Positions 6,951 through 18,108 of a stretch of 64,000 bases of DNA are shown one piece after another. Under the pieces are notes generated by a model. That model was not told the DNA's origin. It saw nothing but the letters and a program-made list of their open reading frames with translations, and did not search any database. The DNA is from Proteus columbae (GTDB lineage Bacteria > Pseudomonadota > Gammaproteobacteria > Enterobacterales > Enterobacteriaceae). Position 1 is the first letter of the stretch, and every line of letters begins with the position of its first letter. A program made the position numbers and the translations under genes. Location of the stretch: the NCBI RefSeq assembly GCF_009914335.1, contig NZ_CP043925.1, positions 2,542,001 through 2,606,000 of the forward strand. The letters run 5' to 3'.

Positions 6951-9785
6951 TTATTCTTTAGGTATATGCTTCACCAATACTTCTCTTAAAATAGAAAGCG
7001 AAACAGGTTTAGATACACAATCATTCATTCCTGCATCAATACAACGTTGTTTCTCTTCTGCAATCGCATTCGCCGTCACACCAATCACAGGCATATTACT
7101 GCCTATTTCTCTTATATGTGTTGCCAGCTGATAACCATTCATGTTTGGCATATTGACATCCGTCAGAACGATATCAACATGATTTTTAGCTAAATACGTT
7201 AATGCGTCACAACCATCTTCTGCTGTTACTGTATTAAAACCGATTTTTTTCAGTTGATCGGTCAACAATAAGCGGTTTATTGGGTGATCATCGACAATAA
7301 GAATCGTTAAGGTTTGTAAGCTACAATCAGTATCTTGCTCCACCATATCCACACAATTTGCTTCCACTTTATTTTGTGGCAATTGCAGTATTATTTTTGT
7401 TAACTCGTTTAATTTATAAGTACCGCAGACCCATACGTTTCCAGCTGTTTTCTTCGACGGCTCAAAATAATGCTCATTGATCCTAATAAATTGGCAGTTA
7501 TCTTTTCTTGGTATATCGTAATCTGTGATAATAAAATCGGTCGAAGATAACACCACTTCTTCAGTAAGTAATTCACAGCTCAAGCCAAAATAACGAAGGT
7601 ATCGACCAATAAAACCTTCTAAATAGAGATTTTTAATATCAATAAAACAGCGAACATTACTTTCTTTATAAATATTCTGTTTAAAAGAAGGCTCAATTCC
7701 TTCTAAAGCACCATAAAGAGGTATACGAACTGTAAAGCGGCTACCAATATTTTCTTGGGAAACAACGCTGATATCCCCATCCATTAAGTTAATTAGCTTT
7801 TCACAAATAGCTAAACCTAATCCTGTCCCTTCTGATGCACTTTCTGTATTTTGAGATACTTGGAAGAATGGTTCAAAAAGCTCATGCAATGCTTTATCGC
7901 TGATCCCTCGCCCTGTATCGTGAATATCGAAATAGAGATAATAATCATCTTTATAAAGATGCAAGGTAATACACCCTGTCGTAGTGAATTTAATACTGTT
8001 ATTCAATAAATTAGAGATAACTTGTTGCACACGAACAGGATCACTATTTACAATTTTAGGTACATCAGGTTCGATAAAACAGTAAATAGCCAAGTCTTTT
8101 TTCGCAATCAAAGGTAAATAGTTAGAGATAACAAAAGAGAGCACTTGGCGACAATTAAATGGCTTAATATCAATTTTTAACTGTTTAGACTCAATTTTCG
8201 AGAAATCGAGGATATCACTAATAATTTTTAGTAATAACGATGAGGAGTTATCCATCGTTTTTAATAATCGAGCAGTATCATCGCTTTGTGTAAGAGATTG
8301 TAATAACTCTAAATTACCAATAATGCCATAAAGTGGCGTTCGTAATTCATGGCTGACAGTTGCCAAGAACATCGATTTAGCTTGGTTAGCTTGCTCCGCA
8401 GCTGTCGCCATGTTTTGTAATGAGCGCTCCATTTTAACCCGTGCGCTGATATCCACTAAAACACAGATAGCCACATCTTCATTTTGATAACGTGAATTAA
8501 CAAAGCTGATTTGCAGATGATTACGATTGTTGGTCACTACATCGACCATATTGCTACTTTTCTCAGCAATAATAGAGAGGATATTTTGTTTATCGCTATG
8601 GCTAAGTAAACGAAAATAGTTATGAGCGAGTTCGTTACTTAAAATGATCATGCCATCACGTATTCTAAGAATACTAATCCCGACTGGCGCTGATGCCACA
8701 ATCTTATGGTTAAACTGCTCGTGTTCTTCTAGACGAGAGGCATTGTTTTCAGCTGGGGAGAATATTTTTCGCTCAAAGATCCATACGAAGATAAAAATCA
8801 TAATGGCTGAAATAATATTTAAGATCAGCGCATTAAAAATCGTAAATTTAAATTCATTTAAAATTTGTTTGAGTGGTAATGAATACACCACACTAAAAGA
8901 TGAAGGCAATAATTTACGCTTAGCAACTAAGTCACTAAAGTCTTCATCAAAACCAAAATAAGGGGCACTAACATCAGGAACTTGTTTAACGGCATGATAG
9001 TTATTTTCTGCTGGATAGCTTAAAACAGTGGTGTTTCTACTATTAAGAAGGTGAATTGAAATCACTCTGTCTTTGGCGGGAGAAAAATATTCAAGGCGAA
9101 TTGCCCTTTCAATACCGATCAAGCCAATAAATTTACCTGAGGCATAAACTGGCGACATAACATATAAAATTCCGCTATCTCCTTTTGCATCTGGCACTAT
9201 CCAATATTGGTTAACCTCTTTACCTTGTGCGCGTTGATTGATGTAATTACGTGTATTTTCGTAAACCATCTTTTTCAACATTTCAGTATCAACAGGGGAT
9301 GCGCGCAAAGGGAAGTTAATCATACACATGCTATGGGAGCCAACCATAAAGACTTGGTTTATTCCTTGCAGGGCGGGCGTATTATCTTTCCAATAATATA
9401 AGATGCTGTTAAATGAGCGAAAATAGTTATTCGTTTGCCCTTTAAACAATTCACAATCCGCAGTGTCATTAAGTTTATGAAGTGAAAAAGGTCCTTCATA
9501 AAATAATGAATTTTTCATACTCGGATTTAAATTGATCTGTTCTTGATGTCGTTCTGCGAGGTATTGTAAATCACGGATGGTGCCAGAGGTTTGCCTAAAG
9601 AAGCCAAGGAGATTGGTGTAGTTATTACTATACTCTTGCCGAATATCTGACTTTGTGTCATTGAAAATATTGATGAGGTAAAACATGGTTAACAATGCAC
9701 CCATCGCCCACAACATGATACCTAATACACGAAAAAGGTAGCGGGAAATTTTTAACGATGTTTTAAAGGACGAGAGATATCTCAA
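6951..9785 (-). CDS. rcsC: Rcs hybrid sensor histidine kinase RcsC
   Basis: RcsC is the inner-membrane kinase that starts the Rcs relay. Of 944 residues, about 18-38 and 315-335 are membrane segments around a periplasmic domain; a PAS-like part follows, then the dimerisation domain with H479 (VSHELRTPL), the ATPase domain (GTGLGLAI), an RcsC-specific alpha-beta-loop domain (about 700-815) and a receiver domain with D876 (LTDVNMPN). H479 has the same number as in E. coli. The start is TTG at 9785, because MRYLSSFKTSLK aligns with the E. coli start and GGGTGG precedes it. The gene converges on rcsB. Confidence 0.96.
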   Translation of the reverse strand: MRYLSSFKTSLKISRYLFRVLGIMLWAMGALLTMFYLINIFNDTKSDIRQEYSNNYTNLLGFFRQTSGTIRDLQYLAERHQEQINLNPSMKNSLFYEGPFSLHKLNDTADCELFKGQTNNYFRSFNSILYYWKDNTPALQGINQVFMVGSHSMCMINFPLRASPVDTEMLKKMVYENTRNYINQRAQGKEVNQYWIVPDAKGDSGILYVMSPVYASGKFIGLIGIERAIRLEYFSPAKDRVISIHLLNSRNTTVLSYPAENNYHAVKQVPDVSAPYFGFDEDFSDLVAKRKLLPSSFSVVYSLPLKQILNEFKFTIFNALILNIISAIMIFIFVWIFERKIFSPAENNASRLEEHEQFNHKIVASAPVGISILRIRDGMIILSNELAHNYFRLLSHSDKQNILSIIAEKSSNMVDVVTNNRNHLQISFVNSRYQNEDVAICVLVDISARVKMERSLQNMATAAEQANQAKSMFLATVSHELRTPLYGIIGNLELLQSLTQSDDTARLLKTMDNSSSLLLKIISDILDFSKIESKQLKIDIKPFNCRQVLSFVISNYLPLIAKKDLAIYCFIEPDVPKIVNSDPVRVQQVISNLLNNSIKFTTTGCITLHLYKDDYYLYFDIHDTGRGISDKALHELFEPFFQVSQNTESASEGTGLGLAICEKLINLMDGDISVVSQENIGSRFTVRIPLYGALEGIEPSFKQNIYKESNVRCFIDIKNLYLEGFIGRYLRYFGLSCELLTEEVVLSSTDFIITDYDIPRKDNCQFIRINEHYFEPSKKTAGNVWVCGTYKLNELTKIILQLPQNKVEANCVDMVEQDTDCSLQTLTILIVDDHPINRLLLTDQLKKIGFNTVTAEDGCDALTYLAKNHVDIVLTDVNMPNMNGYQLATHIREIGSNMPVIGVTANAIAEEKQRCIDAGMNDCVSKPVSLSILREVLVKHIPKE

Positions 9786-9831
9786 ACAACCACCCTAATC
9801 AATAATGCCTACCGCATAAGAAACTTATTCT

Positions 9832-9860
9832 ATTCTAGCAGAAGTTACTGTATGTCTGAA
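9832..9860 (-). promoter_or_regulatory. Candidate rcsC promoter
   Basis: On the minus strand TTCAGA (9855-9860) and TAGAAT (9832-9837) are 17 bases apart, about 45 bases ahead of the rcsC TTG. The gyrA terminator upstream makes a separate rcsC promoter likely. Confidence 0.5.
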
Positions 9861-9915
9861 TGATATGATCTTTATCATCAAGATAATTTTTTCTGATGAT
9901 GAACTGATCCTACCA

Positions 9916-9948
9916 TATAAAAAAAGCAGGCAATTATGCCTGCTTTCT
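9916..9948 (-). terminator. gyrA terminator
   Basis: The stem AAAGCAGGCA / TGCCTGCTTT with a four-base loop is followed by seven T on the minus strand, 30 bases after the gyrA stop. Confidence 0.88.
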
Positions 9949-9978
9949 TTTATTTATACATCACAATAATGATAAATA

Positions 9979-12606
9979 TTATTCTTCGTCTGCATCGTCC
10001 GCTAAATCTGAATCAGGTGCTTCTGATAACTCTTCGTTAATAACTTCATTAACTTCATCGTCATCTAATGCATCATCTTCATCTTCAACACGTTGCAAGC
10101 CAACGACCAACTCACCTTCGGTTGTACGAATTAAGGTAACACCTTGTGTATTACGTCCAACAATGCTGACTTCAGAAACTCGTGTACGAACTAATGTACC
10201 CGCATTCGTGATCATCATAATCTGGTCAGTTTCTTCAACTTGAATTGCACCAACAACTTTACCGTTACGCTCACTGACTTTAATAGAGATAACGCCTTGT
10301 GTTGCACGATTCTTCGTTGGGTATTCGCTTTGAGCAGTACGTTTACCATAACCATTTTCAGTTACGGTTAAGATATCACCTTCACCACGAGGGATGATAA
10401 GTGAAACCACTTTATCGTCATCGCTCAGTTTCATACCACGAACACCAGTCGCAGTACGTCCCATTGGGCGAACACAATCTTCTGCAAAGCGAACCACTTT
10501 ACCATCCGCAGAGAACAACATAACTTCGTTAGTGCTGTCGGTTAAATCAACACCGATTAACTCATCACCTTCATTTAAGTTGACGGCAATAATACCTGCA
10601 CTACGAGGACGGCTGAAATCTTGCAGAGGTGTTTTCTTCACGGTGCCGCTTGCTGTTGCCATAAAGACAAACTTACCTTCTTCATACTCTCTCACTGGCA
10701 AAATAGCCGTAATACGTTCATTTTGCTCAAGAGGTAATAAGTTGATAATTGGGCGACCACGAGCACCGCGACTTGCTTCTGGTAACTGGTAAACTTTCAT
10801 CCAGTAGAGACGACCACGGCTTGAGAAGCACAGAATGGTGTCATGGGTGTTAGCTACCAACAGACGATCGATAAAGTCTTCTTCTTTAATTCTTGCTGCT
10901 GATTTACCTTTACCACCACGACGCTGTGCTTCGTAATCGGTAAGTGGCTGATATTTAACGTAACCTTGATGAGAAAGTGTCACAACAACATTTTCTTCAT
11001 TGATCAAGTCTTCGATATTAATATCTGCTGTATTTTCAGTGATCTCAGTACGACGAGGATCGTTATATTGCTCTTTAATCGCATTTAGCTCTTCACGAAT
11101 GACTTCCATCAGACGCTCTGGGCTTCTTAAGATATGCAATAGCTCAGCAATTTGGAGTAATAACTCACGATATTCATCTAACAGTTTTTCATGTTCAAGG
11201 CCGGTCAGTTTCTGCAAACGCAGATCCAAAATAGCCTGAGCTTGTTGCTCTGTTAGATAGTACTTACCGTCATGCACACCATATTGTGGCTCTAACCATT
11301 CAGGACGAGCAACATTGCTGTCACCAGCACGCTCTAACATGGTAGAAACGCTACCTAAATCCCAAGGTTGTGCAATTAACGCCGCTTTTGCTTCTGCTGG
11401 ATTTGGTGCTTGACGGATCATTTCAATAACTGGGTCAATGTTCGCCAAGGCAACAGCCAGTGCTTCTAAGATATGAGCGCGGTCGCGTGCTTTACGTAAT
11501 TCGAAAATAGTACGACGAGTAACAACTTCACGACGATGACGAATAAAGGCAGAGATAATTTCTTTTAAATTTAATAATTTTGGCTGGCCTTGGTGAAGCG
11601 CAACCATATTAATACCAAAAGAAACCTGCATTTGTGTTTGTGAGAATAAGTGATTTAATACCACTTCACCCACAGCATCACGTTTGATTTCAACGACAAT
11701 ACGCATACCGTCTTTATCAGACTCATCACGTAAGCCGCTAATACCTTCAATACGCTTATCTTTAACAAGCTCTGCAATTTTTTCAATTAAGCGAGCTTTA
11801 TTCACCTGATAAGGAATTTCTGTCACGATAATAGTTTCGCGGCCTGTCTTCTCATCAGTTTCGATATCAGCCTGAGCACGGATATAAATTTTTCCGCGAC
11901 CAGTACGGTAAGCATCTAAAATTCCTCTGCGACCATTAATAATAGCGGCAGTCGGGAAATCAGGCCCCGTAATATGTTCCATCAACTCTTCAATCGTGAT
12001 GTCTTCGTTATCAACGTAAGCAAGACAGCCATCGATAACTTCGCCTAGGTTATGTGGAGGAATGTTTGTTGCCATCCCTACCGCAATCCCTGAAGAACCA
12101 TTGACTAACAAGTTTGGAATACGGGTTGGCATTACTGCCGGAATATGTTCTGTTCCATCATAGTTAGGAACAAAATCAACCGTTTCTTTTTCCAAATCCG
12201 CCAGCAGTTCATGGGCGATTTTCGCCATACGAACTTCGGTATAACGCATCGCAGCCGCCGAGTCACCATCAACTGACCCGAAGTTACCCTGCCCGTCAAC
12301 CAACATGTAACGCATAGAAAAAGGCTGTGCTAAACGAACAATCGTTTCATAAACAGCAATGTCACCGTGCGGGTGATATTTACCGATAACATCCCCAACA
12401 ACACGGGCTGATTTTTTATAAGGTTTATTCCAATCGTTTCCTAGTACATTCATCGCGAAAAGTACTCGGCGGTGTACTGGCTTCAGTCCGTCTCGAACAT
12501 CGGGTAATGCGCGTCCTACAATAACAGACATCGCATAATCCAAATATGAGCTTTTCAGCTCTTCTTCGATATTAACTGGTGTGATTTCTCTGGCAATGTC
12601 GCTCAT
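9979..12606 (-). CDS. gyrA: DNA gyrase subunit A, with Ile83 (quinolone-resistance substitution)
   Basis: GyrA is the breakage-reunion subunit of DNA gyrase. The start at 12606 gives 875 residues, the E. coli length, with GAGGG nine bases upstream; an in-frame ATG at 12624 is less likely. The catalytic tyrosine is Y122 (AAAMRYTEV). The GyrA-box QRRGGKG begins the C-terminal beta-pinwheel, which ends in an acidic tail. In the quinolone-resistance region the motif is HPHGD-I83-AVY-E87: Ser83 of susceptible strains is replaced by Ile (codon ATT, 12358-12360). E87 is normal for Proteus. Ser83Ile is a known cause of fluoroquinolone resistance in Proteus; the phenotype here is inferred. Confidence 0.97.
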   Translation of the reverse strand: MSDIAREITPVNIEEELKSSYLDYAMSVIVGRALPDVRDGLKPVHRRVLFAMNVLGNDWNKPYKKSARVVGDVIGKYHPHGDIAVYETIVRLAQPFSMRYMLVDGQGNFGSVDGDSAAAMRYTEVRMAKIAHELLADLEKETVDFVPNYDGTEHIPAVMPTRIPNLLVNGSSGIAVGMATNIPPHNLGEVIDGCLAYVDNEDITIEELMEHITGPDFPTAAIINGRRGILDAYRTGRGKIYIRAQADIETDEKTGRETIIVTEIPYQVNKARLIEKIAELVKDKRIEGISGLRDESDKDGMRIVVEIKRDAVGEVVLNHLFSQTQMQVSFGINMVALHQGQPKLLNLKEIISAFIRHRREVVTRRTIFELRKARDRAHILEALAVALANIDPVIEMIRQAPNPAEAKAALIAQPWDLGSVSTMLERAGDSNVARPEWLEPQYGVHDGKYYLTEQQAQAILDLRLQKLTGLEHEKLLDEYRELLLQIAELLHILRSPERLMEVIREELNAIKEQYNDPRRTEITENTADINIEDLINEENVVVTLSHQGYVKYQPLTDYEAQRRGGKGKSAARIKEEDFIDRLLVANTHDTILCFSSRGRLYWMKVYQLPEASRGARGRPIINLLPLEQNERITAILPVREYEEGKFVFMATASGTVKKTPLQDFSRPRSAGIIAVNLNEGDELIGVDLTDSTNEVMLFSADGKVVRFAEDCVRPMGRTATGVRGMKLSDDDKVVSLIIPRGEGDILTVTENGYGKRTAQSEYPTKNRATQGVISIKVSERNGKVVGAIQVEETDQIMMITNAGTLVRTRVSEVSIVGRNTQGVTLIRTTEGELVVGLQRVEDEDDALDDDEVNEVINEELSEAPDSDLADDADEE

Positions 12607-12778
12607 GGAGCCACTGTCCCTCATACTACGGATTCAAAGGTTTAGAACTATACCACAAATCGCCAATTTTTGGAAAAAGGAAACGACTAAATTAATGATC
12701 CTTTCGCTATTCTCTTCGATTTCACCGTCTAACGTTGGTAGAATCATGGCAATATGAAAATAGGAGTAATACTTTCTG

Positions 12779-13516
12779 ATGAATGATAAAACAACCTCTT
12801 TACATGCTAACGTGGATCAGCATGAAATCGACAAGTTTGAAAGCGTCGCATCACGGTGGTGGGATCTTGAAGGTGAATTTAAGCCATTACACCGCATCAA
12901 CCCACTAAGACTCAACTATATTCAAGAACGCGCAGACGGCCTATTTGGAAAAAAAGTCCTAGATGTCGGTTGTGGTGGCGGTATTTTGTCTGAAAGTATG
13001 GCATGCGCTGGGGCTGAAGTAACTGGACTTGATATGGGTACAGAGCCATTACAAGTTGCACGTTTACACTCACTGGAATCGGGTATTCCTGTCACTTACA
13101 TTCAAGATACCGTTGAAAACCACGCGAATGACAACCCACAAACTTACGACGTCGTTACCTGTATGGAGATGTTAGAGCACGTTCCTGATCCATCTTCTGT
13201 GGTAAGAGCCTGTGCAAAACTGGTAAAACCTGGTGGACATGTTTTCTTCTCAACCATCAATCGTAATAAAAAAGCGTGGCTAATGCTGGTAGTAGGTGCG
13301 GAGTATATTCTGAATATGGTACCTAAAGGCACACATGATGCTAATAAGTTTATTCGCCCATCAGAATTGCTTAGTTGGGTCGATGAAACCGATTTACGTA
13401 GCAAAAATATGATTGGTTTACATTATAACCCAATCACTGACAAATTCCGATTAGCGCCAAATGTCGATGTGAATTATATGGTGCACACACAATCGACACA
13501 TAACTCGAATTCATGA
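12779..13516 (+). CDS. ubiG: Ubiquinone biosynthesis O-methyltransferase UbiG
   Basis: UbiG makes both O-methylations of ubiquinone synthesis with S-adenosylmethionine. The 245 residues include the SAM-binding motif [13 protein letters not shown] (about 61-73), the acidic LDMG loop and the [11 protein letters not shown] segment (about 124-134). [19 protein letters not shown] N-terminal sequence matches E. coli UbiG. AGGAG lies 12 bases before the first ATG; a second ATG four bases on is in another frame. It is divergent from gyrA, as in E. coli, and stands alone. Confidence 0.96.
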   Translation: MNDKTTSLHANVDQHEIDKFESVASRWWDLEGEFKPLHRINPLRLNYIQERADGLFGKKVLDVGCGGGILSESMACAGAEVTGLDMGTEPLQVARLHSLESGIPVTYIQDTVENHANDNPQTYDVVTCMEMLEHVPDPSSVVRACAKLVKPGGHVFFSTINRNKKAWLMLVVGAEYILNMVPKGTHDANKFIRPSELLSWVDETDLRSKNMIGLHYNPITDKFRLAPNVDVNYMVHTQSTHNSNS

Positions 13517-13864
13517 AACTGAAAGTTTGATTTGGTTTAATAAAACATCAAACGATCACATTTTTTAAAATTGACTTTACATCGTTGTCACTTGAATTTG
13601 TGTTTCTTACTGCCTGTATTTATGCAGGGTACAGGCAGTTATTAAAAAATTTATCCCCTATTTATCCACAGAAACTATCAGATTTGTACACTTGATCAAT
13701 CTCTCAATTACCTTTATCTTGTTATCACCATTTGAACCAACCCCTATATATTGTGTTTCCTTAAATTTCACACCACAAGACTCCTTGACACAAATTGTCA
13801 TCGGGAGCGTTTTTTTGCGGTATAAAATTTCAGGTAACACTAATGCAAGAAAGGTGCATCGCTC
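13517..13864 (+). promoter_or_regulatory. nrdA control region with DnaA box and NrdR-like boxes
   Basis: This 348-bp gap has a perfect DnaA box, TTATCCACA (13662-13670), beside a near copy TTATCCCCT (13651-13659). An NrdR-like box CCTATATATTGTGT lies at 13743-13756 and a second palindromic site TGACACAAATTGTCA at 13786-13800, about four helical turns on. A -10-like TATAAA (13821-13826) follows. In E. coli nrdAB is controlled by DnaA and NrdR; these sites suggest the same here. No gene is visible. Confidence 0.65.
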
Positions 13865-16156
13865 ATGAATCACAGCCTGCTCGTCACAAAACGTGATGGT
13901 CATAAAGAACGCATTGACTTAGACAAAATTCACCGTGTTATCGCCTGGGCCGCTGAAGGTCTAGAAAATGTCTCTGTATCTCAAGTTGAATTACGTTCTC
14001 AGATTCAGTTTTATGATGGTATCAAAACTGCTGATATCCATGAAACGCTGGTAAAAGCTGCTGCAGACTTAATCTCTGGTGAAACGCCTGATTATCAGTA
14101 TCTCGCTGCCCGTCTTGCCGTATTTAATTTACGTAAAAAAGCGTATGGCCAATTTGAGCCACCAGCTCTGTATGATCACGTTAAAAAATTAGTCGATTTA
14201 GGCAAATACGATCGCCATCTTCTCGAAGATTACACGCAAGAAGAGTTCGAACAGATGAATAACTTTATTGTTCATCAACGTGATATGAATTTCTCCTACG
14301 CTGCGGTTAAACAATTAGAAGGCAAATACTTCGTTCAAAACCGTATTACAGGTGAAATTTACGAAAGTGCGCAATTTTTATACGTTCTAGTCGCTGCTTG
14401 CTTGTTTTCTCGTTATCCACAAGCAACACGTATGGACTATATCGAACGCTTCTATAATGCGATTTCAACCTTTAAAATTTCATTACCAACGCCAATCATG
14501 GCGGGTGTAAGAACACCAACTCGTCAATTTAGCTCTTGTGTTTTAATTGAGTGCGACGACAGCCTTGATTCTATCAATGCAACATCAAGTGCTATTGTGA
14601 AATACGTTTCTCAACGTGCGGGTATTGGTATCAATGCAGGTCGTATTCGTGCATTAGGTAGCGCTATTCGTAATGGTGAAGCGTTCCACACAGGCTGTAT
14701 CCCTTTCTATAAACACTTCCAAACTGCGGTGAAATCTTGCTCACAAGGTGGTGTTCGTGGTGGTGCGGCAACCTTATTCTACCCATTATGGCATTTAGAA
14801 GTTGAAAGCCTGCTGGTACTGAAAAATAACCGTGGTGTTGAAGATAACCGTGTTCGTCATTTAGATTATGGCGTGCAATTAAACAAATTAATGTATGAGC
14901 GTTTAATCAAAGGTCAGGATATTACTTTATTCAGCCCTTCTGATGTTCCTGGTTTATACGATGCATTCTTTGCAGACCAAGACGAATTTGAACGCTTATA
15001 TGTACAATATGAGAAAGACAAAAGCATCCGCCAAAAACAAGTTAAAGCGGTTGAGTTATTCTCATTAATGATGCAAGAACGTGCCTCAACTGGCCGCATT
15101 TACATTCAGAACGTTGACCATTGTAATACACATAGCCCATTTGATCCGGCTGTTGCACCAATTCGCCAATCAAACTTATGCTTAGAAATTGCACTGCCAA
15201 CTAAACCATTAAATGATATTAAAGACCCTAATGGTGAAATTGCACTGTGTACGTTATCTGCATTTAACTTAGGTGCAATTGAAAATCTTGATGATTTAGA
15301 AGAACTTGCTCGTTTAGCCGTTCGTTCACTTGACGCATTGTTAGATTATCAAGACTATCCAATCTTGGCAGCTCAAAAAGGGGCAATGGGTCGTCGTACT
15401 TTAGGTATTGGTGTTATTAACTTTGCTTATTATTTAGCAAAACACGGTGTCCGCTACTCTGATGGTAGTGCAAATAACTTAACCCATCGTGCATTTGAAG
15501 CTATTCAATACTATTTATTAAAAGCATCTAATGAATTAGCGAAAGAACAAGGCGCATGCCCATGGTTTAATGAAACCACTTACGCTGAAGGTATTTTACC
15601 TATTGATACTTATAAAAAATCATTAGATGTACTGACCAATGAACCACTGCATTACGATTGGGAAGGCTTACGCAAAGACATTAAAGAGTACGGTTTACGT
15701 AACTCAACACTATCCGCGCTGATGCCATCAGAAACCTCTTCACAGATTTCGAATGCGACAAATGGTATCGAGCCACCGCGTGGTTATATCAGTATTAAAG
15801 CCTCTAAAGACGGTATTTTACGTCAAGTGGTTCCTGAGTATGAGCGTTTGAAAGGCGCTTATGAATTACTGTGGCAAATGCCAAGTATTGAAGGTTACTT
15901 GCAGTTAGTCGGTATTATGCAAAAATTCGTTGACCAAGCGATTTCTGCAAACACTAACTACGATCCTACTCGTTTCCCTAGCGGTAAGGTTCCAATGAAC
16001 CAACTGCTGAAAGATTTGCTGCTCGCTTACAAATATGGTGTGAAAACACTTTATTATCACAATACCCGTGACGGTGCAGACGATGTTCAGGGTGATCTGG
16101 AAGAAGTCGTTGAGACGGAAGATTCAGATTGTGAAGGCGGCGCGTGTAAAATTTAA
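13865..16156 (+). CDS. nrdA: Class Ia ribonucleoside-diphosphate reductase, alpha subunit
   Basis: NrdA reduces ribonucleoside diphosphates to deoxy forms using a radical from NrdB. The 763 residues (761 in E. coli) begin with an ATP-cone ([19 protein letters not shown]) that binds ATP or dATP. Active-site cysteines are visible in [18 protein letters not shown] (thiyl site) and [11 protein letters not shown]. The radical-transfer tyrosine pair is in [11 protein letters not shown]. The tail cysteines C756 and C761 (DCEGGACKI) exchange electrons with thioredoxin or glutaredoxin. nrdB begins 11 bases after the stop. Confidence 0.98.
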   Translation: MNHSLLVTKRDGHKERIDLDKIHRVIAWAAEGLENVSVSQVELRSQIQFYDGIKTADIHETLVKAAADLISGETPDYQYLAARLAVFNLRKKAYGQFEPPALYDHVKKLVDLGKYDRHLLEDYTQEEFEQMNNFIVHQRDMNFSYAAVKQLEGKYFVQNRITGEIYESAQFLYVLVAACLFSRYPQATRMDYIERFYNAISTFKISLPTPIMAGVRTPTRQFSSCVLIECDDSLDSINATSSAIVKYVSQRAGIGINAGRIRALGSAIRNGEAFHTGCIPFYKHFQTAVKSCSQGGVRGGAATLFYPLWHLEVESLLVLKNNRGVEDNRVRHLDYGVQLNKLMYERLIKGQDITLFSPSDVPGLYDAFFADQDEFERLYVQYEKDKSIRQKQVKAVELFSLMMQERASTGRIYIQNVDHCNTHSPFDPAVAPIRQSNLCLEIALPTKPLNDIKDPNGEIALCTLSAFNLGAIENLDDLEELARLAVRSLDALLDYQDYPILAAQKGAMGRRTLGIGVINFAYYLAKHGVRYSDGSANNLTHRAFEAIQYYLLKASNELAKEQGACPWFNETTYAEGILPIDTYKKSLDVLTNEPLHYDWEGLRKDIKEYGLRNSTLSALMPSETSSQISNATNGIEPPRGYISIKASKDGILRQVVPEYERLKGAYELLWQMPSIEGYLQLVGIMQKFVDQAISANTNYDPTRFPSGKVPMNQLLKDLLLAYKYGVKTLYYHNTRDGADDVQGDLEEVVETEDSDCEGGACKI

Positions 16157-16167
16157 TTGAGGAAGCT

Positions 16168-17298
16168 ATGTCTTATACTACTTTTTCACAAGTTAAAAAT
16201 GATCAACTTCAGGAGCCCATGTTTTTTGGGCAACCTGTTAACGTAGCGCGTTATGATCAGCAAAAATATCCTATTTTTGAAAAGCTAATTGAAAAACAGC
16301 TCTCCTTCTTCTGGCGTCCAGAAGAAGTGGACGTTTCTCGTGATCGTATTGACTATAATGCGTTACCTGATCATGAAAAACATATTTTTATTAGTAACTT
16401 AAAATATCAAACGCTGTTGGATTCGATTCAAGGAAGAAGCCCTAACGTGGCATTCTTACCTTTAATCTCAATCCCAGAGTTAGAGACATGGGTTGAAACA
16501 TGGTCATTCTCTGAAACCATCCACTCACGCTCTTATACTCATATTATTCGTAATATTGTTAACGATCCGTCAGTTGTGTTTGATGATATCGTTGAAAATG
16601 AAGAAATTTTAAAACGTGCGCGTGATATTTCTTCTTACTACGATGAACTGATCAGACTCACTAATCTTTACCATATGTTTGGTGAAGGTGATCATGAAGT
16701 CAAAGGCGAGATGGTACACGTTACACTGCGTAAACTGAAAAAACAGCTTTACCTGTGCTTAATGAGCGTCAATGCATTAGAAGCGATTCGTTTCTACGTT
16801 AGCTTTGCCTGTTCATTTGCCTTTGCGGAACGTGAATTAATGGAAGGTAATGCTAAAATCATTCGATTAATTGCTCGTGATGAAGCCTTGCATTTAACAG
16901 GAACACAGCACATGCTGAATTTACTGCGTTCAGGTCAAGATGATCCTGAAATGGCAGAAATTGCGGCTGAATGTGAGCAAGAGTGTTATGACCTGTTTGT
17001 TGAAGCGGCAGAGCAAGAAAAAGAGTGGGCGGAATACCTGTTCTCTGAAGGCTCTATGATTGGTTTAAATAAAGATATCCTTTGCCAATATGTTGAATAT
17101 ATCACCAATATTCGCATGCAAGCAGTGGGTCTTAAATTACCATTTAAAGCACGTTCTAACCCTATTCCATGGATCAATGCATGGTTAGTGTCTGACAACG
17201 TTCAAGTTGCACCTCAAGAAGTTGAAGTCAGTTCTTACCTCGTGGGTCAAATCGATTCACAAGTTGATACTGATGACCTAAGTAACTTTGAACTGTAA
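16168..17298 (+). CDS. nrdB: Class Ia ribonucleoside-diphosphate reductase, beta subunit
   Basis: NrdB carries the diiron-tyrosyl radical used by NrdA. It has 376 residues, as in E. coli. The radical tyrosine is Y123 counting Met ([10 protein letters not shown]122 in mature numbering). Iron ligands lie in SETIHS (E116, H119), [10 protein letters not shown] and [12 protein letters not shown]. The C-terminal tail ending NFEL binds NrdA. GAGG lies upstream of the ATG, and the gene sits between nrdA and yfaE in one operon. Confidence 0.98.
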   Translation: MSYTTFSQVKNDQLQEPMFFGQPVNVARYDQQKYPIFEKLIEKQLSFFWRPEEVDVSRDRIDYNALPDHEKHIFISNLKYQTLLDSIQGRSPNVAFLPLISIPELETWVETWSFSETIHSRSYTHIIRNIVNDPSVVFDDIVENEEILKRARDISSYYDELIRLTNLYHMFGEGDHEVKGEMVHVTLRKLKKQLYLCLMSVNALEAIRFYVSFACSFAFAERELMEGNAKIIRLIARDEALHLTGTQHMLNLLRSGQDDPEMAEIAAECEQECYDLFVEAAEQEKEWAEYLFSEGSMIGLNKDILCQYVEYITNIRMQAVGLKLPFKARSNPIPWINAWLVSDNVQVAPQEVEVSSYLVGQIDSQVDTDDLSNFEL

Positions 17299-17323
17299 TA
17301 CTGAGAAATAACACCGATACGTT

Positions 17324-17602
17324 ATGGCATCTCATAAAGTGACCCTGCATCAGCAGGGTCTTTCAACACCTTTAGAATTTCATACTGACACCCATCCTTC
17401 TTTGCTTGATGCATTAGAGCATGGGAAAGTCCAAGTCGAATACCAATGTCGTGAAGGCTATTGTGGCTCTTGTCGTCTACGCTTAGTGAAAGGCAAAGTG
17501 TGTTATCGCAATGAGCCTTTAGCGTTTATCCAAGCCGATGAAATACTCCCCTGTAGTTGCCATCCCATTAGTGATATCGAAATAGAAATTTGCTCTGAGT
17601 AA
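17324..17602 (+). CDS. yfaE: 2Fe-2S ferredoxin YfaE, maintains the NrdB cofactor
   Basis: YfaE supplies electrons to rebuild the diferric-tyrosyl radical of NrdB. The 92-residue protein is a plant-type ferredoxin with cluster ligands C42, C47, C50 (CREGYCGSC) and C77 (ILPCSCHP). It follows nrdB by 25 bases, the same order as in E. coli, which ties it to ribonucleotide reductase. It is cytosolic and has no signal peptide. Confidence 0.95.
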   Translation: MASHKVTLHQQGLSTPLEFHTDTHPSLLDALEHGKVQVEYQCREGYCGSCRLRLVKGKVCYRNEPLAFIQADEILPCSCHPISDIEIEICSE

Positions 17603-17693
17603 TTTGAATTATCTTAATTTTGGCTTTTTCCTAACACTCTTGTTCATCTTTGACTAAAGTTACAAATAACATTGATAAAAAAGGAAAAGTATT

Positions 17694-17927
17694 ATGAAAT
17701 TAAGTTCTATTTTCTCCGCTGTTGCTATTTCCACATCAATTCTGCTCGTCGCGGGCTGTTCAAGTCCACAAAAAATAGAAACAGTTAATGGGGAAACAAT
17801 TTTAACGACAGATAAACCCCAAGAAGATGAAGCAACTGGATTAATTACCTACAAAGATTCAGAAACAGGGCAAATTAAACAAATTAATCGTGATCAAATA
17901 AGACGAATGGTAGAGCTTGACGATTAA
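17694..17927 (+). CDS. Small YgdI/YgdR-type lipoprotein
   Basis: The 77-residue protein starts with a signal peptide ending in the lipobox LVAGC (lipidated C22). The remaining 55 residues (VNGETILTTDKP, then GLITYKDSETGQ and QINRDQIRRMVEL) fit the DUF903 fold of YgdI and YgdR, small envelope lipoproteins of unclear function. AAGGA lies ahead of the ATG, and a terminator follows. It stands alone between yfaE and tyrP. The family call rests on motif recall; the lipoprotein call is direct. Confidence 0.85.
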   Translation: MKLSSIFSAVAISTSILLVAGCSSPQKIETVNGETILTTDKPQEDEATGLITYKDSETGQIKQINRDQIRRMVELDD

Positions 17928-17950
17928 CGCTCCTATAAATATCTCTCTTA

Positions 17951-17985
17951 AAGCGCCAATTCATATTTATAATTGGCGTTTTTTT
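17951..17985 (+). terminator. Terminator of the small lipoprotein gene
   Basis: The stem CGCCAATT / AATTGGCG (17954-17961, 17971-17978) is followed by seven T. Confidence 0.88.
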
Positions 17986-18002
17986 ATTCACAAAATCCTT
18001 TT

Positions 18003-18066
18003 TGTAAACTAATCATTACAGTGTACGTAATTAAAATTTGACAGAAATTTACCATTCTTATACCCT
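18003..18066 (+). promoter_or_regulatory. tyrP promoter with TyrR box
   Basis: TGTAAA-N6-ATTACA (18003-18020) differs from the TyrR consensus TGTAAA-N6-TTTACA at one base. It lies just upstream of a consensus -35 TTGACA (18038-18043) with TACCCT 17 bases on (18061-18066). E. coli tyrP is repressed with tyrosine and activated with phenylalanine by TyrR; the same regulation is likely here. Confidence 0.7.
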
Positions 18067-18108
18067 GCTTTTTAAATAAATAAAATAGTTTAGAGAACAG
18101 AGGATTTT

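Noticed and set aside
12607..12624. Six-residue N-terminal extension of GyrA
   Set aside because: The ribosome site GAGGG lies inside it and fits the ATG at 12606, which gives the family length.
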